A stretch of DNA of 64,000 bases from Kitasatospora sp. MMS16-BH015 (lineage in GTDB: Bacteria; Actinomycetota; Actinomycetes; Streptomycetales; Streptomycetaceae). A model generated the notes under the pieces. The model was not told the origin of the DNA. It did not search any database and was given only the letters and a program-made list of their open reading frames with translations. The DNA lies in the NCBI RefSeq assembly GCF_002943525.1, contig NZ_CP025394.1:4712001-4776000 (forward strand), in the 5' to 3' direction. Of this stretch, positions 25,053 to 33,662 are shown piece by piece. Position 1 is the first letter of the stretch. Each line of letters opens with the position of its first letter. The translations under genes were made by a program, and so were the position numbers.

Positions 25053-26882
25053 ATGGGTCACTACAAGTCCAACCTGCGGGACGTGGAGTTCAACCTCTTC
25101 GAGGTGTTCGGCCGCGAGCAGGTGTACGGCACCGGTGCGTTCGCCGACATGGACGTCGACACCGCGAAGAACATCCTCAGCGAGATCGCGCGCCTGGCCG
25201 AGAACGACCTGGCCGCCTCCTTCGTCGACGCCGACCGCAACCCGCCGGTCTTCGACCCGGAGACCAACACCGCGCCGGTCCCGGCCTCGTTCAAGAAGAG
25301 CTACCAGACCTTCATGGACGCCGAGTGGTGGCGCCTGGGCATCCCGGAGTCGATCGGCGGCCAGGTCACCCCCGCCTCGCTCATCTGGGCCTTCGCCGAG
25401 CAGATCCTCGGCTCGAACCCGGCCATCTGGATGTACTCCTCCGGCCCGGCCTTCGCCGGCGTCATCGCGGACGAGGGCACCGAGGAGCAGCTCAAGATCG
25501 CCCAGCGGATGACCGACCGCCTCTGGGGCTCGACCATGGTCCTCACCGAGCCCGACGCGGGCTCCGACGTGGGCGCCGGCCGCACCAAGGCGATCAAGCA
25601 GGAGGACGGCTCCTGGCACATCGAGGGCGTCAAGCGCTTCATCACCTCGGGCGAGCACGACATGTCCGAGAACATCATCCACATGGTGCTGGCCCGCCCC
25701 GAGGGCGGCAAGCCGGGCACCAAGGGCCTCGGCCTCTACATCGTGCCGAAGTACGACTTCGACTGGGAGACCGGCGAGCTCGGCGAGCGCAACGGCGTCT
25801 ACGCCACCAACGTCGAGCACAAGATGGGCCTCAAGGCCTCGAACACCTGCGAGATGACCTTCGGTGCCAAGCACCCGGCCAAGGGCTGGCTGCTGGGCGA
25901 GACCGTCGACGGCATCCGCCAGATGTTCAAGATCATCGAGTTCGCCCGCATGATGGTCGGCACGAAGGCGATCGCCACCCTCTCCACCGGCTACCTGAAC
26001 GCGCTGGAGTACGCCAAGGAGCGCGTGCAGGGCGCCGACATCTCCAACTTCCTGGACAAGAACGCCCCGCGCGTCACCATCACCAACCACCCCGACGTCC
26101 GCCGCTCGCTGATGATGCAGAAGGCGTACGCGGAGGGCATGCGCGCCCTGGTGCTCTTCACCGCCTCCACCCAGGACGACGTGCTGGCCGCCCGCCTGCG
26201 CGGCGAGCAGGACGAGGCCGCCGAGCGCCTCAACGACCTGCTGCTGCCGATCGTCAAGGGCTACGGCTCCGAGAAGTCCTACGAGCAGCTCGCCCAGTCC
26301 CTGCAGACCTTCGGTGGCTCCGGCTACCTGCAGGAGTACCCGATCGAGCAGTACATCCGGGACGCCAAGATCGACACCCTCTACGAGGGCACCACCGCGA
26401 TCCAGGGCCTGGACTTCTTCTTCCGCAAGATCGTCAAGGACGGCGGCCAGGCGCTCACCGCCGTCTCCGAGCAGATCCAGAAGTTCCTCGGCGCGGCCTC
26501 CGGCGGCGATGCCCTGGCCACCGAGCGCGAGCTGCTCGCCAAGGCCGCGGGCGACCTGGAGGCGATCGTCGGCAAGCTGCTGGCCGACCTCTCCTCGGTC
26601 GAGCAGGACGTCAAGAACATGTACAAGGTCGGCCTCAACAGCACCCGCCTGCTGATGGTCTCCGGCGACGTGGTGGTCGGCTGGCTGCTGCTGCGTCAGG
26701 CCGTCGTGGCCCTGGCCAAGCTGGAGGCCGGCGCCTCGGAGAAGGACGTCCCCTTCTACCAGGGCAAGGTCGCCGCGGCCCGCTTCTTCGCCCGCAACGT
26801 GCTCACCACCACCGCCGCCCAGCGCGTGATCGCCGAGGGCGTGGACAACGCGATCATGGAGCTCGACGAGGCCGCCTTCTAA
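25053..26882 (+). CDS. Large acyl-CoA dehydrogenase (FadE-like)
   Basis: The 609-residue protein has the full acyl-CoA dehydrogenase fold. TEPDAGSDVGAGRT and EGVKRFITSGEHD are the FAD-binding loops, LQTFGGSGYLQEYPIEQYIR follows, and IDTLYEGTTAIQGLDF carries the canonical catalytic glutamate, unlike the two pathway paralogues at 13-16.5 kb. Length and C-terminal extension match FadE5-type mycobacterial/streptomycete enzymes of beta-oxidation with broad chain length. GGAGAAACGG precedes the ATG. It stands alone, followed by a strong hairpin, and is probably housekeeping. Confidence 0.93.
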   Translation: MGHYKSNLRDVEFNLFEVFGREQVYGTGAFADMDVDTAKNILSEIARLAENDLAASFVDADRNPPVFDPETNTAPVPASFKKSYQTFMDAEWWRLGIPESIGGQVTPASLIWAFAEQILGSNPAIWMYSSGPAFAGVIADEGTEEQLKIAQRMTDRLWGSTMVLTEPDAGSDVGAGRTKAIKQEDGSWHIEGVKRFITSGEHDMSENIIHMVLARPEGGKPGTKGLGLYIVPKYDFDWETGELGERNGVYATNVEHKMGLKASNTCEMTFGAKHPAKGWLLGETVDGIRQMFKIIEFARMMVGTKAIATLSTGYLNALEYAKERVQGADISNFLDKNAPRVTITNHPDVRRSLMMQKAYAEGMRALVLFTASTQDDVLAARLRGEQDEAAERLNDLLLPIVKGYGSEKSYEQLAQSLQTFGGSGYLQEYPIEQYIRDAKIDTLYEGTTAIQGLDFFFRKIVKDGGQALTAVSEQIQKFLGAASGGDALATERELLAKAAGDLEAIVGKLLADLSSVEQDVKNMYKVGLNSTRLLMVSGDVVVGWLLLRQAVVALAKLEAGASEKDVPFYQGKVAAARFFARNVLTTTAAQRVIAEGVDNAIMELDEAAF

Positions 26883-26912
26883 GGCACCCCAGGTCCTCCT
26901 GACCCACCCTCA

Positions 26913-26953
26913 CACGGAGGGGGTCTACGCACAGCGCGTAGACCCCCTCCGTG
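26913..26953 (+). terminator. Strong hairpin terminator
   Basis: A perfect 18-bp stem (CACGGAGGGGGTCTACGC and complement) with a 5-base loop starts 31 bases after the acyl-CoA dehydrogenase stop. It is followed by TTGTG rather than a T run, as usual in streptomycetes. Confidence 0.85.
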
Positions 26954-27125
26954 CTTGTGCGACCATCGAGGTGCCGAGCCGCGCCCCCACCGGTCCGTAC
27001 CGGCCTGGCACCGTTGTGTCACCGTTGTTGAAGACACCTCGACGTGTCCGTGTACGGGCATATGCTCGGGGTCGGAGACCGGGTTCCCCGTCCGGCTTTC
27101 AGCCCTCCCTCAACCCAGGAGCAGC

Positions 27126-28421
27126 ATGTCGACCGCCGCCCGCCCGGCCTACTTCGACCGAACGCACACCGACGACCTGATCGCCTTCCTGAGCGCGTCG
27201 CCGTCGCCGTTCCACGCCGTGGCGAGCGCGGCCGAGCGACTGGAGAAGGTGGGCTTCCGGCGGGTGGCCGAGACGGACGCGTGGGACGCTGCGGCCGGTG
27301 GCCGGTACCTCGTGCGCGGCGGCGCGCTGATCGCCTGGTACGTCCCCGAGGGCGCCACCCCGGCCACCCCGTTCCGGGTGGTCGGCACCCACACCGACTC
27401 GCCGAACCTGCGGGTCAAGCCCGTCCCGGACACCGGCTCGGCGGGCTGGCGCCAGGTGGCCGTGGAGATCTACGGGGGCGTGCCGCTCAACACCTGGCTC
27501 GACCGCGACCTCGGCCTCTCCGGCCGGCTGGTGCTGCGGGACGGCTCCACCGTGCTGGTCCAGATCGACGAGGCGCTGCTGCGCGTCCCGCAGCTGGCCA
27601 TCCACCTGGACCGCCAGGTCAACGACGGCCTCAAGCTGGACCGCCAGCGCCACCTCACGCCGATCTGGGGGATCGGCGAGGTCACCGAGGGCTCCCTGAT
27701 CGAGTACGTGGCCGAGCGTGCGGGCGTGGCCGCCTCCGACATCCTCGGCTGGGACTTGATGACCCATGACATCCAGCCCCCCGGCTACCTGGGCCGGGAC
27801 AAGGAGCTGCTGGCCGCGCCCCGGCTGGACAACCTGCTCTCGGTGCACGCCGGCGCCGCCGCCCTCGCCTCGGTCGCGGGTGAGCGCCTCCCGTACATCC
27901 CCGTCCTCGCCGCCTTCGACCACGAGGAGACCGGCAGCGAGTCCGACACCGGCGCCCAGGGCCCCCTGCTCGGCAACGTGCTGGAGCGCAGCGTGCACGC
28001 CCGGGGCGGCTCCGCCGAAGACCGCGCCCGCGCGCTGGCCGGCACGGTCTGCCTCTCCTCCGACATGGGCCACGCCGTCCACCCCAACTACAGCGAGCGC
28101 CACGAGCCCGGCCACCACCCGCTCCCCAACGGCGGCCCGATCCTCAAGGTCAACGTCAACAACCGCTACGCCACCGACGCCGTCGGCCGGGCCGTCTTCG
28201 CCACCGCTTGCGAGAAGGCCGGCGTCCCGTGGCAGAGCTTCGTCTCCAACAACGCCATGCCCTGCGGCACCACCATCGGCCCCATCACGGCGGCCCGCCT
28301 CGGCATCACCACCGTCGACTGCGGCATCGCGGCCCTCTCCATGCACTCGGCCCGCGAGCTCTGCGGCGCCGAGGACCCGCACCACCTGGCCAACGCCATC
28401 CGCGCCTTCCTCCAGGGCTGA
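27126..28421 (+). CDS. M18-family aminopeptidase
   Basis: The 431-residue cytosolic metallo-aminopeptidase has VGTHTDSPNLRVKP (zinc histidine), RLDNLLSVHA (bridging aspartate), DHEETGSESDTGAQG (catalytic and metal glutamates), SSDMGHAVHPNYSERHEP and a late CGIAALSMHSARE. These match the M18 (aspartyl aminopeptidase/ApeB-like) order, and the length is normal. The ATG follows CAGGAGCAGC. It is monocistronic, bounded by terminators on both sides. It removes N-terminal residues from peptides; exact specificity is unknown. Confidence 0.93.
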   Translation: MSTAARPAYFDRTHTDDLIAFLSASPSPFHAVASAAERLEKVGFRRVAETDAWDAAAGGRYLVRGGALIAWYVPEGATPATPFRVVGTHTDSPNLRVKPVPDTGSAGWRQVAVEIYGGVPLNTWLDRDLGLSGRLVLRDGSTVLVQIDEALLRVPQLAIHLDRQVNDGLKLDRQRHLTPIWGIGEVTEGSLIEYVAERAGVAASDILGWDLMTHDIQPPGYLGRDKELLAAPRLDNLLSVHAGAAALASVAGERLPYIPVLAAFDHEETGSESDTGAQGPLLGNVLERSVHARGGSAEDRARALAGTVCLSSDMGHAVHPNYSERHEPGHHPLPNGGPILKVNVNNRYATDAVGRAVFATACEKAGVPWQSFVSNNAMPCGTTIGPITAARLGITTVDCGIAALSMHSARELCGAEDPHHLANAIRAFLQG

Positions 28422-28431
28422 GCGCACACGC

Positions 28432-28470
28432 CGAAGGGGCCGACTCCGTACGACGGAGTCGGCCCCTTCG
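28432..28470. terminator. Bidirectional hairpin terminator
   Basis: A perfect 18-bp stem (CGAAGGGGCCGACTCCGT and complement) with a 3-base loop lies between the stops of the convergent aminopeptidase and DUF1906/FG-GAP genes. Confidence 0.85.
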
Positions 28471-28486
28471 CGTGCTTGGCGGTGGG

Positions 28487-30511
28487 TCAGGACGCCCCGG
28501 TGCCGGTCCAGAGGTAGAGGTTGCCGGTGGAGTCGTTGCGGGCGATCAGGTCGGCCTTGCCGTCGCCGTTGAAGTCCGAGGTGGTGGTCTGCGAGAACGC
28601 GCCCCAACCACCGGTCAGGTACTCCCGGGTGGCGAAGCCGCCGTTGCCGTCACCGTGCCACAGGTACAGGATCCCGGTGGAGTCCTGGCGGGCGATCAGG
28701 TCGGCCTTGCCGTCACCGTCGAAGTCGGCGGTGGTGGTCTGCGAGAAGGCACCCCAACCGCTGGTGAGCAGGGTCGGGCGGGAGAAGCCGCCGTTGCCGT
28801 CGCCGGTCCAGAGGTAGAGGTTGCCGGTGGAGTCGTTGCGGGCGATGAGGTCGGGCTTGCCGTCGCCGTTGAAGTCCGAGGTGGTGGTCTGGGAGAAGGC
28901 GCCCCAGCCGCCGGTCAGCAGCACCGGGCGGGAGAAGCCGCCGTTGCCGTCGCCGGTCCACAGGTAGAGCTCGCCGGTGGAGTCGTTGCGGGCGATCAGG
29001 TCGGGCTTGCCGTCCCCGTTGAAGTCGGCGGTGGTGGTCTGCGAGAACGCGCTCCAGCCGCCGGTCAGCAGCACCGGCCGGGCGAAGCCGCCGGCCCCGT
29101 TGCCCGTCCAGAGGTAGAGGTTCCCGTTGGAGTCGTTGCGGGCGATCAGGTCGGCCTGGTGATCGCCGTTGAAGTCGGCCGTGGTGGTCTGGGAGAACGC
29201 GCCCCAGCCGCCGGTCAGCAGCGAGGCACCGGAGAACCGAGCCTGGCCGCTGCCCACGTCCACGTAGTTGCGGTCGATGCTGATCGAGATACCGCCGTAG
29301 CTCTCGGTGGCGTTTCCGGCGAACTGGTGCACCCGCTGGTGACTCGGCCAGTAGTCCGGGCCCGGCAGGCCCATGGCACCGTCCGAGACGTTGTCCTGGC
29401 CGTTCCAGCTCGCGGACCAGACCACGTCCGGGTTGGCGTAGCCGCCCTGGGCGTACAGCGTGGCCAGGTCCTTGATGCCGCTGGAGGCGCTGGAGTAGAT
29501 GCCCGAGCGGTAGCCCTGGGCCTTGAGCTGCTTGGTCCAGTACGCCATGTAGGCCACCACGCGGTCGTGGTAGGCGGGGGCGTAGTTCTCCACGTCCAGG
29601 TAGAGCACCGAGCCGGTCGGGAAGCCGAGGGCCTGTGCCTGGGCGATGGCGTCGCCGGCCGCGTTGGCGCCGGCCTGCTGGGCAGAGACCAGGTCGGCGG
29701 GGATGGTCTGACCGATGGTGGCCTGCGGGCCGACGTAGATCGGCAGGAAGGACCAACCCTCGTTGGCCCGGTTGGCGACCCAGCTCTGGGTCAGGTTGGC
29801 CTGGGTCTTGCAGCCGCGGTTGATCCCACCGATGTAGACGCCCACCGTGCGGTACGGCGAGTTGGCCCGCCAAGTCTGCATGGTGTTGGCCGAGGGGGCG
29901 TCACAGGCATCGAAGCCGTATCCGGTGGCCACGGTGCTCGGGGCGACGCTGCTCTTCGGCGTCACCGAGCGGGGCGCGAGCGCCGACTTGGGCGCGGTGG
30001 CCGTGGTGGCGGCGGTGACCTTGGCCGAGGCCAGGACACCGTTCACCGCCGAGGCGTTGTCGGCGTAGTTCGCCGTCACCAGCAGGCCGGTGCCGCCGAT
30101 GGTGGCCCGGAACTGGTGGCCCACGGCGCCCGGCGCGAGGACGGACTGCTGCGCGGCAGTGCCGGCCGCCAGCTCGGGGGCCTTGGCGGCCCGGTCACCT
30201 GCAGCAGCCGCCGGCTCGATCACCAGGTTGTCGGCGGCGCCGCCGACACCGTGCGCGGAGCAGTCCTGGTCGGCGCCGGGGGTGCCGAGGTAGACGGCGT
30301 TCACGTCGGAGCGCACGCAGGTTCGGGGTGCCTGCTCCAGGTCGACGACCTGCCAGGAGGCGGGCACCTGGAGGTCGTAGCCCCGGTAGCTGACGTGCTG
30401 GGTGCCGGCGGTGGGGGCCGGGGCGGCCGCGAAGGCCGGGGAGGCTGCGCTCAGCACGGCGGCGGAGGCGGCGAGCAGGGTGACGGCGCGTTTGGTCAGC
30501 AGCTTCTGCAT
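28487..30511 (-). CDS. Secreted DUF1906 glycoside-hydrolase-like protein with FG-GAP repeats
   Basis: The 674-residue protein begins with a Sec signal peptide (MQKLLTKRAV then a hydrophobic core ending SPAFAAAPAP). A low-complexity region follows to about residue 205. The DUF1906 (Rv2525c-like) TIM-barrel domain spans about 208-425, with GYGFDACDAPSANTMQTW, YIGGINRGC, GSVLYLDVENYAP and a terminal SIDRNYVDV. The C-terminus is five 50-residue FG-GAP/VCBS repeats with DFNGDGKPDLIARND calcium-binding loops. The domain combination suggests binding or cutting an extracellular polysaccharide. The last repeat ends abruptly at the stop. Confidence 0.88.
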   Translation of the reverse strand: MQKLLTKRAVTLLAASAAVLSAASPAFAAAPAPTAGTQHVSYRGYDLQVPASWQVVDLEQAPRTCVRSDVNAVYLGTPGADQDCSAHGVGGAADNLVIEPAAAAGDRAAKAPELAAGTAAQQSVLAPGAVGHQFRATIGGTGLLVTANYADNASAVNGVLASAKVTAATTATAPKSALAPRSVTPKSSVAPSTVATGYGFDACDAPSANTMQTWRANSPYRTVGVYIGGINRGCKTQANLTQSWVANRANEGWSFLPIYVGPQATIGQTIPADLVSAQQAGANAAGDAIAQAQALGFPTGSVLYLDVENYAPAYHDRVVAYMAYWTKQLKAQGYRSGIYSSASSGIKDLATLYAQGGYANPDVVWSASWNGQDNVSDGAMGLPGPDYWPSHQRVHQFAGNATESYGGISISIDRNYVDVGSGQARFSGASLLTGGWGAFSQTTTADFNGDHQADLIARNDSNGNLYLWTGNGAGGFARPVLLTGGWSAFSQTTTADFNGDGKPDLIARNDSTGELYLWTGDGNGGFSRPVLLTGGWGAFSQTTTSDFNGDGKPDLIARNDSTGNLYLWTGDGNGGFSRPTLLTSGWGAFSQTTTADFDGDGKADLIARQDSTGILYLWHGDGNGGFATREYLTGGWGAFSQTTTSDFNGDGKADLIARNDSTGNLYLWTGTGAS
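28490..29232 (-). repeat. Five tandem 150-bp FG-GAP-coding repeats
   Basis: Unit boundaries recur every 150 bases (the complement of LLTGGWGAFSQTTT is seen near 28,600, 28,750, 28,900, 29,050 and 29,200). Copies are highly similar at DNA level, so recent duplication or gene conversion is likely and copy-number variation may occur. Confidence 0.85.
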
Positions 30512-30686
30512 GGACGCGGAGCTAGCCCTTCGGCAGGAGTAGGGGGACGCGTGGGCCGCCCGAATACATCTGATGATCGGGCGGCCGCGCGTGATCTTTG
30601 AGAACGGTAGTACACGTCTACGACGCGCCAGAACCCGCTCCCGTTACACCCCAGTTCCTGTGATTTCACTCTGCTGTGGCTGGGAG

Positions 30687-32516
30687 CTACTCCTGGGAGT
30701 CCGCCCCGGCCAGGATCAGCGGCAGCCGGGTGGCGCCACCGGCCGTGAGCCGCACCGGCACGCCCCAGTCCTGCTGGTGCACGTGGCAGGCCGGGTACTC
30801 GATCTCGGGGTCGTCGTCGCAGGAGGCGGCCATCGCCGAGACGTGCAGCACGCCCTCGGTGACGCCCTCGGCGAGCACCAGCTCGCGGGAGAGCGCGGTG
30901 TCCGCCCCGGCGCCGGAGGCCAGCAGCTCCGGCGGGGTGGAGCTGACCAGCAGCCGGGTGGAGGGCCCGTACCGCTCGTCCAGCTTCTGCCCGCTCGGCG
31001 CCTCGAAGATCACGTCCAGCTGTAGCGCGCCCGCCGCCACCTCGGTGGCGGCCCGCTGGGTGCGGTGCGCCACCGCCTCGACCCGGACGGCCTCCTCGGG
31101 CAGCCGCAGCCTGGTCAGCCGGTGCCGCGCCGACTCGACCACCACCAGGTCACCCTCCACCAGCACCGCGCCCGAGGGCTCCCGCAGGTCGGTGGCCAGC
31201 GTGGACACCTCCCCGCTCGCCGGGTCGTACCGGCGCAGCGCGTGGTTGTACGTGTCGCAGATCGCCACCGAGCCGTCCGGCAGCACCGTCACCCCGAGCG
31301 GGTGCTGGAGCAGCGCCTGCTCCGCCGCGCCGTCCCGGTGCCCGAAGTCGAACAGGCCGGTGCCGACGGCGGTGTGCACCTCGCCGGTTTCACGTGAAAC
31401 CCAGCGGACGGCCGAGGTCTCCGAGTCCGCGACCCAGAGCTTCTCGCCGTCCGCCGAGACCGCCAGCCCGCTGGGCTGGGCGAACCAGGCCTCGGCCACC
31501 GGCCCGTCCACCAGGCCCTCGTTGGTCGTCCCGGCCGCGACCCGGACGGTGCCGGCCACCGGGTCGTACGCCCAGAGCTGGTGCACCCCGGCCATCGCGA
31601 TCCAGACCTCGCCGTCGAAGAAGGCCACGTCCCAGGGCGAGGAGAGCTCCACCTCGCCGGCCGGCCCGCTGGTCGGCGAGCCCTGCCACCACTGCTTGCC
31701 GGTGCCGGCCAGCGTGGTGACGTGGCCGTCGCTCAGCCGCACCCCGCGCAGCGCGTGGTTGACCGTGTCGGCCACCACCACGTCGTAGTCCAGCCCGAGC
31801 CCGGCCGGCACCAGCGCCAGGCCCTGCGGCTCGCTGAACCGCGGCTCGGCGCCGTCCACCAGCCCGCGCTCGCCGTCGCCGATCCGGCGCACCACGGTCT
31901 CGCCGTCCTCGGCCAGCTCGACCAGCGAGTGGTGCCCCGAATCCGCCACCAGGAAGTGCCCGTCGGCCAGCCGCACGGCCTTCCCCGGGAACTTCAGGTC
32001 GCCCGCGACCGGCTCCGGCGCCACGTACGGGCCGTCTCCGCGCCGCAGTGTCCCCTTCGCCGCGTGCTCGGCCTCCAGCTCCTCGACCAGCCGCTCGATC
32101 GCGTGCGCGTGCCCCTCCCCGGCGTGCTGCGCGACCACGTACCCCTCGGGGTCGATCACCACCAGCGTCGGCCAGGCCCGCACCGCGTACTGCTTCCACG
32201 TCACCAGCGCCGGGTCGTCCAGCACCGGGTGGTGCACCTCGTACCGCGCCACCGCGTCCACCACGGCCTGGTGGTCGGCCTCGTGCACGAACTTCGGCGA
32301 GTGCACCCCGACGATCACCACCGTGTCCCGGTGCTTCTCCTCCAACTCCCGCAGCTCGTCCAGGACGTGCAGGCAGTTGATGCAGCAGAAGGTCCAGAAG
32401 TCTACAACGACACACTTACCTCGTAGATCGGCAAGAGTCAGATCCTTGCCGCCTGTGTTGAGCCAACCACCAGCCCCGACCAGTTCAGGGGCGCGAACGC
32501 GTGCACGAGATGCCAT
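30687..32516 (-). CDS. Thioredoxin-fold protein with NHL beta-propeller (element-restored 5' end)
   Basis: The 609-residue protein has a TlpA/thioredoxin-like domain (about 15-155) with VVDFWTFCCINCLHVL, a CxxC-type redox motif, and WPTLVVIDPEGYVV. NHL-type propeller repeats then run to about 480, with HFLVADSGHHSLVEL, VVVADTVNHALRGV and VAICDTYNHALRRY. Codons 1-38 lie inside the integrative element and use A/T-rich codons unlike the rest; codons 39-42 overlap the 10-bp recombination core. A second, truncated copy of the 5' end lies at 42,064-42,204. The native gene was therefore split, and the element supplies a functional start and promoter. Role likely disulfide or redox signalling; substrate unknown. 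Confidence 0.9.
   Translation of the reverse strand: MASRARVRAPELVGAGGWLNTGGKDLTLADLRGKCVVVDFWTFCCINCLHVLDELRELEEKHRDTVVIVGVHSPKFVHEADHQAVVDAVARYEVHHPVLDDPALVTWKQYAVRAWPTLVVIDPEGYVVAQHAGEGHAHAIERLVEELEAEHAAKGTLRRGDGPYVAPEPVAGDLKFPGKAVRLADGHFLVADSGHHSLVELAEDGETVVRRIGDGERGLVDGAEPRFSEPQGLALVPAGLGLDYDVVVADTVNHALRGVRLSDGHVTTLAGTGKQWWQGSPTSGPAGEVELSSPWDVAFFDGEVWIAMAGVHQLWAYDPVAGTVRVAAGTTNEGLVDGPVAEAWFAQPSGLAVSADGEKLWVADSETSAVRWVSRETGEVHTAVGTGLFDFGHRDGAAEQALLQHPLGVTVLPDGSVAICDTYNHALRRYDPASGEVSTLATDLREPSGAVLVEGDLVVVESARHRLTRLRLPEEAVRVEAVAHRTQRAATEVAAGALQLDVIFEAPSGQKLDERYGPSTRLLVSSTPPELLASGAGADTALSRELVLAEGVTEGVLHVSAMAASCDDDPEIEYPACHVHQQDWGVPVRLTAGGATRLPLILAGADSQE
32393..32402. other. Attachment site core, left junction
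   Basis: TCCAGAAGTC occurs here and again at 42,081-42,090. Joining sequence left of this copy to sequence right of the other restores GKIVIADFWTFCCINC in frame, so the two repeats are the recombined halves of a bacterial attachment site inside the thioredoxin/NHL gene. Confidence 0.85.
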
Positions 32517-32574
32517 AACCCCATCAAACCGCACGATGTCAGGCGGCATTCCGAGCCGGCACCCTGAGCGCGGA

Positions 32575-32623
32575 GAAAGCCCTGCCCGCACGCCACAGGT
32601 GGAGACGTACAGACAGGGCTTTC
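32575..32623 (-). terminator. Hairpin after small-gene operon
   Basis: GAAAGCCCTG and CAGGGCTTTC form a perfect 10-bp inverted repeat with a 29-base loop, 30 bases beyond the stop of the 83-residue gene. It separates the element's small-gene operon from the element-borne promoter of the thioredoxin/NHL gene. Confidence 0.5.
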
Positions 32624-32652
32624 CGGGGTGATACGAGAAACCGACGGTCGTC

Positions 32653-32904
32653 CTAGTCGTCCTCGGTAACCTCCCGGGCGAGCAAGAAGTCGAGGCGACC
32701 CTCTTCGAACGCCCTCTTCAGCTGCGCCAGGTGCGCCGGGGTGCCCACCAGGACCACCCCCGGGTTGTCGACGTTGGCCACGGCCACCCTGCCGGACCCC
32801 ACCTCCGCCAGGACGAACCCCTCCGGCACCTCGTCTTCCGGGTCCGCCGCTGCCTCCCAGTGCAGTCCGGGGAAGCTCCACGGGAAGAACTCCAGCACGC
32901 TCAA
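32653..32904 (-). CDS. Small acidic hypothetical protein (element)
   Basis: An 83-residue acidic protein (MSVLEFFPWSFPG...; tail REVTEDD) with no family I recognise. Its start overlaps the stop of the next upstream gene as ATGA, making it the last gene of a three-gene minus-strand operon at the left end of the integrative element. No signal peptide or membrane helix is seen. Confidence 0.65.
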   Translation of the reverse strand: MSVLEFFPWSFPGLHWEAAADPEDEVPEGFVLAEVGSGRVAVANVDNPGVVLVGTPAHLAQLKRAFEEGRLDFLLAREVTEDD

Positions 32905-33212
32905 CTCTTCCGCCCCTTCTTTGCTTTCGGGTCTTCCGGCATCACGTAGTCGATCTCCACCGCCACCCAGTTGGGCCCGTTGGGGTCACCGGAGTACCGG
33001 TGCTGGCAGCGGTCTCCCGACTGCATCAGATCGAGCAGGGTCAACGACTGCTCCGGATGCCCGCCCAACTCGTGCGTGATCCGGACCGACACCTTCAGGC
33101 TCGGCCGGTCCGTCCACGTGGTCGACGCCCGGTAGCCGGCCAGTTGACTCAACCGGGCAGCAAGCAACCGCGCCATCTCCCGGGCCTCCTCGTAGCTCCG
33201 CTGACCGCTCAC
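32901..33212 (-). CDS. Small hypothetical protein (element)
   Basis: A 103-residue protein starting at GTG 33,212, overlapping the upstream stop (GTGA). An N-terminal amphipathic helix (SYEEAREMARLLAARLSQLA) precedes a beta-rich part with LKVSVRITHELGGHPEQSL and VAVEIDYVMPEDP and a lysine-rich tail. I recognise no family. Overlaps on both sides show it is the middle gene of the operon. The start was chosen for the overlap; longer in-frame versions would run into the upstream gene. Confidence 0.6.
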   Translation of the reverse strand: MSGQRSYEEAREMARLLAARLSQLAGYRASTTWTDRPSLKVSVRITHELGGHPEQSLTLLDLMQSGDRCQHRYSGDPNGPNWVAVEIDYVMPEDPKAKKGRKS

Positions 33213-33541
33213 TCGGCGGAGGAGTCCTGCGGCAGGTACAGCCCGAACCGCAGCAGCTGGACCTGTGCCTTCGTCGGCCGCTTCCGCTGCTGCGCCCTGA
33301 TGCGGGCCTCGGTTGCTGCACGGGCCCGACGGGTATCTGCCGTCATCAGCCACAGGCGGGCCTGGTAGGCGCTGGGGAAGGCCAGCAGCACCGGCTGGCC
33401 CGCCAGGTCGGGCAGGGTGCAGAAGTCGTCCAGGAGCACGTCCCGGAGAACGTGGGAGCCTGCCGCTTCGACTACCTCGTACCGCATGGTCCTACTGGTC
33501 GGCAGAGCCTTGGCGGTGGCTCTGCTCAGCAGCGTCGGCAT
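33209..33541 (-). CDS. Small hypothetical protein (element)
   Basis: A 110-residue basic protein starting at ATG 33,541 with GGGAGGTCACC upstream. The middle is hydrophobic (DLAGQPVLLAFPSAYQARLW), followed by an arginine-rich helix (RRARAATEARIRAQQRKRP). It is the first gene of the three-gene operon and diverges from the XRE/DUF5919 gene 121 bases away, so that regulator may control it. Function unknown. Confidence 0.6.
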   Translation of the reverse strand: MPTLLSRATAKALPTSRTMRYEVVEAAGSHVLRDVLLDDFCTLPDLAGQPVLLAFPSAYQARLWLMTADTRRARAATEARIRAQQRKRPTKAQVQLLRFGLYLPQDSSAE

Positions 33542-33662
33542 GGTGACCTCCCGTGTCGCTCGGCGCTCGTCGTGGGCGCATGCTGGCATGCACTTTCGGA
33601 CGAATTCGGCCCGCAGCCCGGACAGTTGGCTTGTCTTGGCGGTAGCGTCGGAGAACGCCCAA

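Noticed and set aside
28490..29232. Satellite DNA or CRISPR-like array
   Set aside because: The 150-bp period is in frame and encodes FG-GAP protein repeats with calcium-binding loops.
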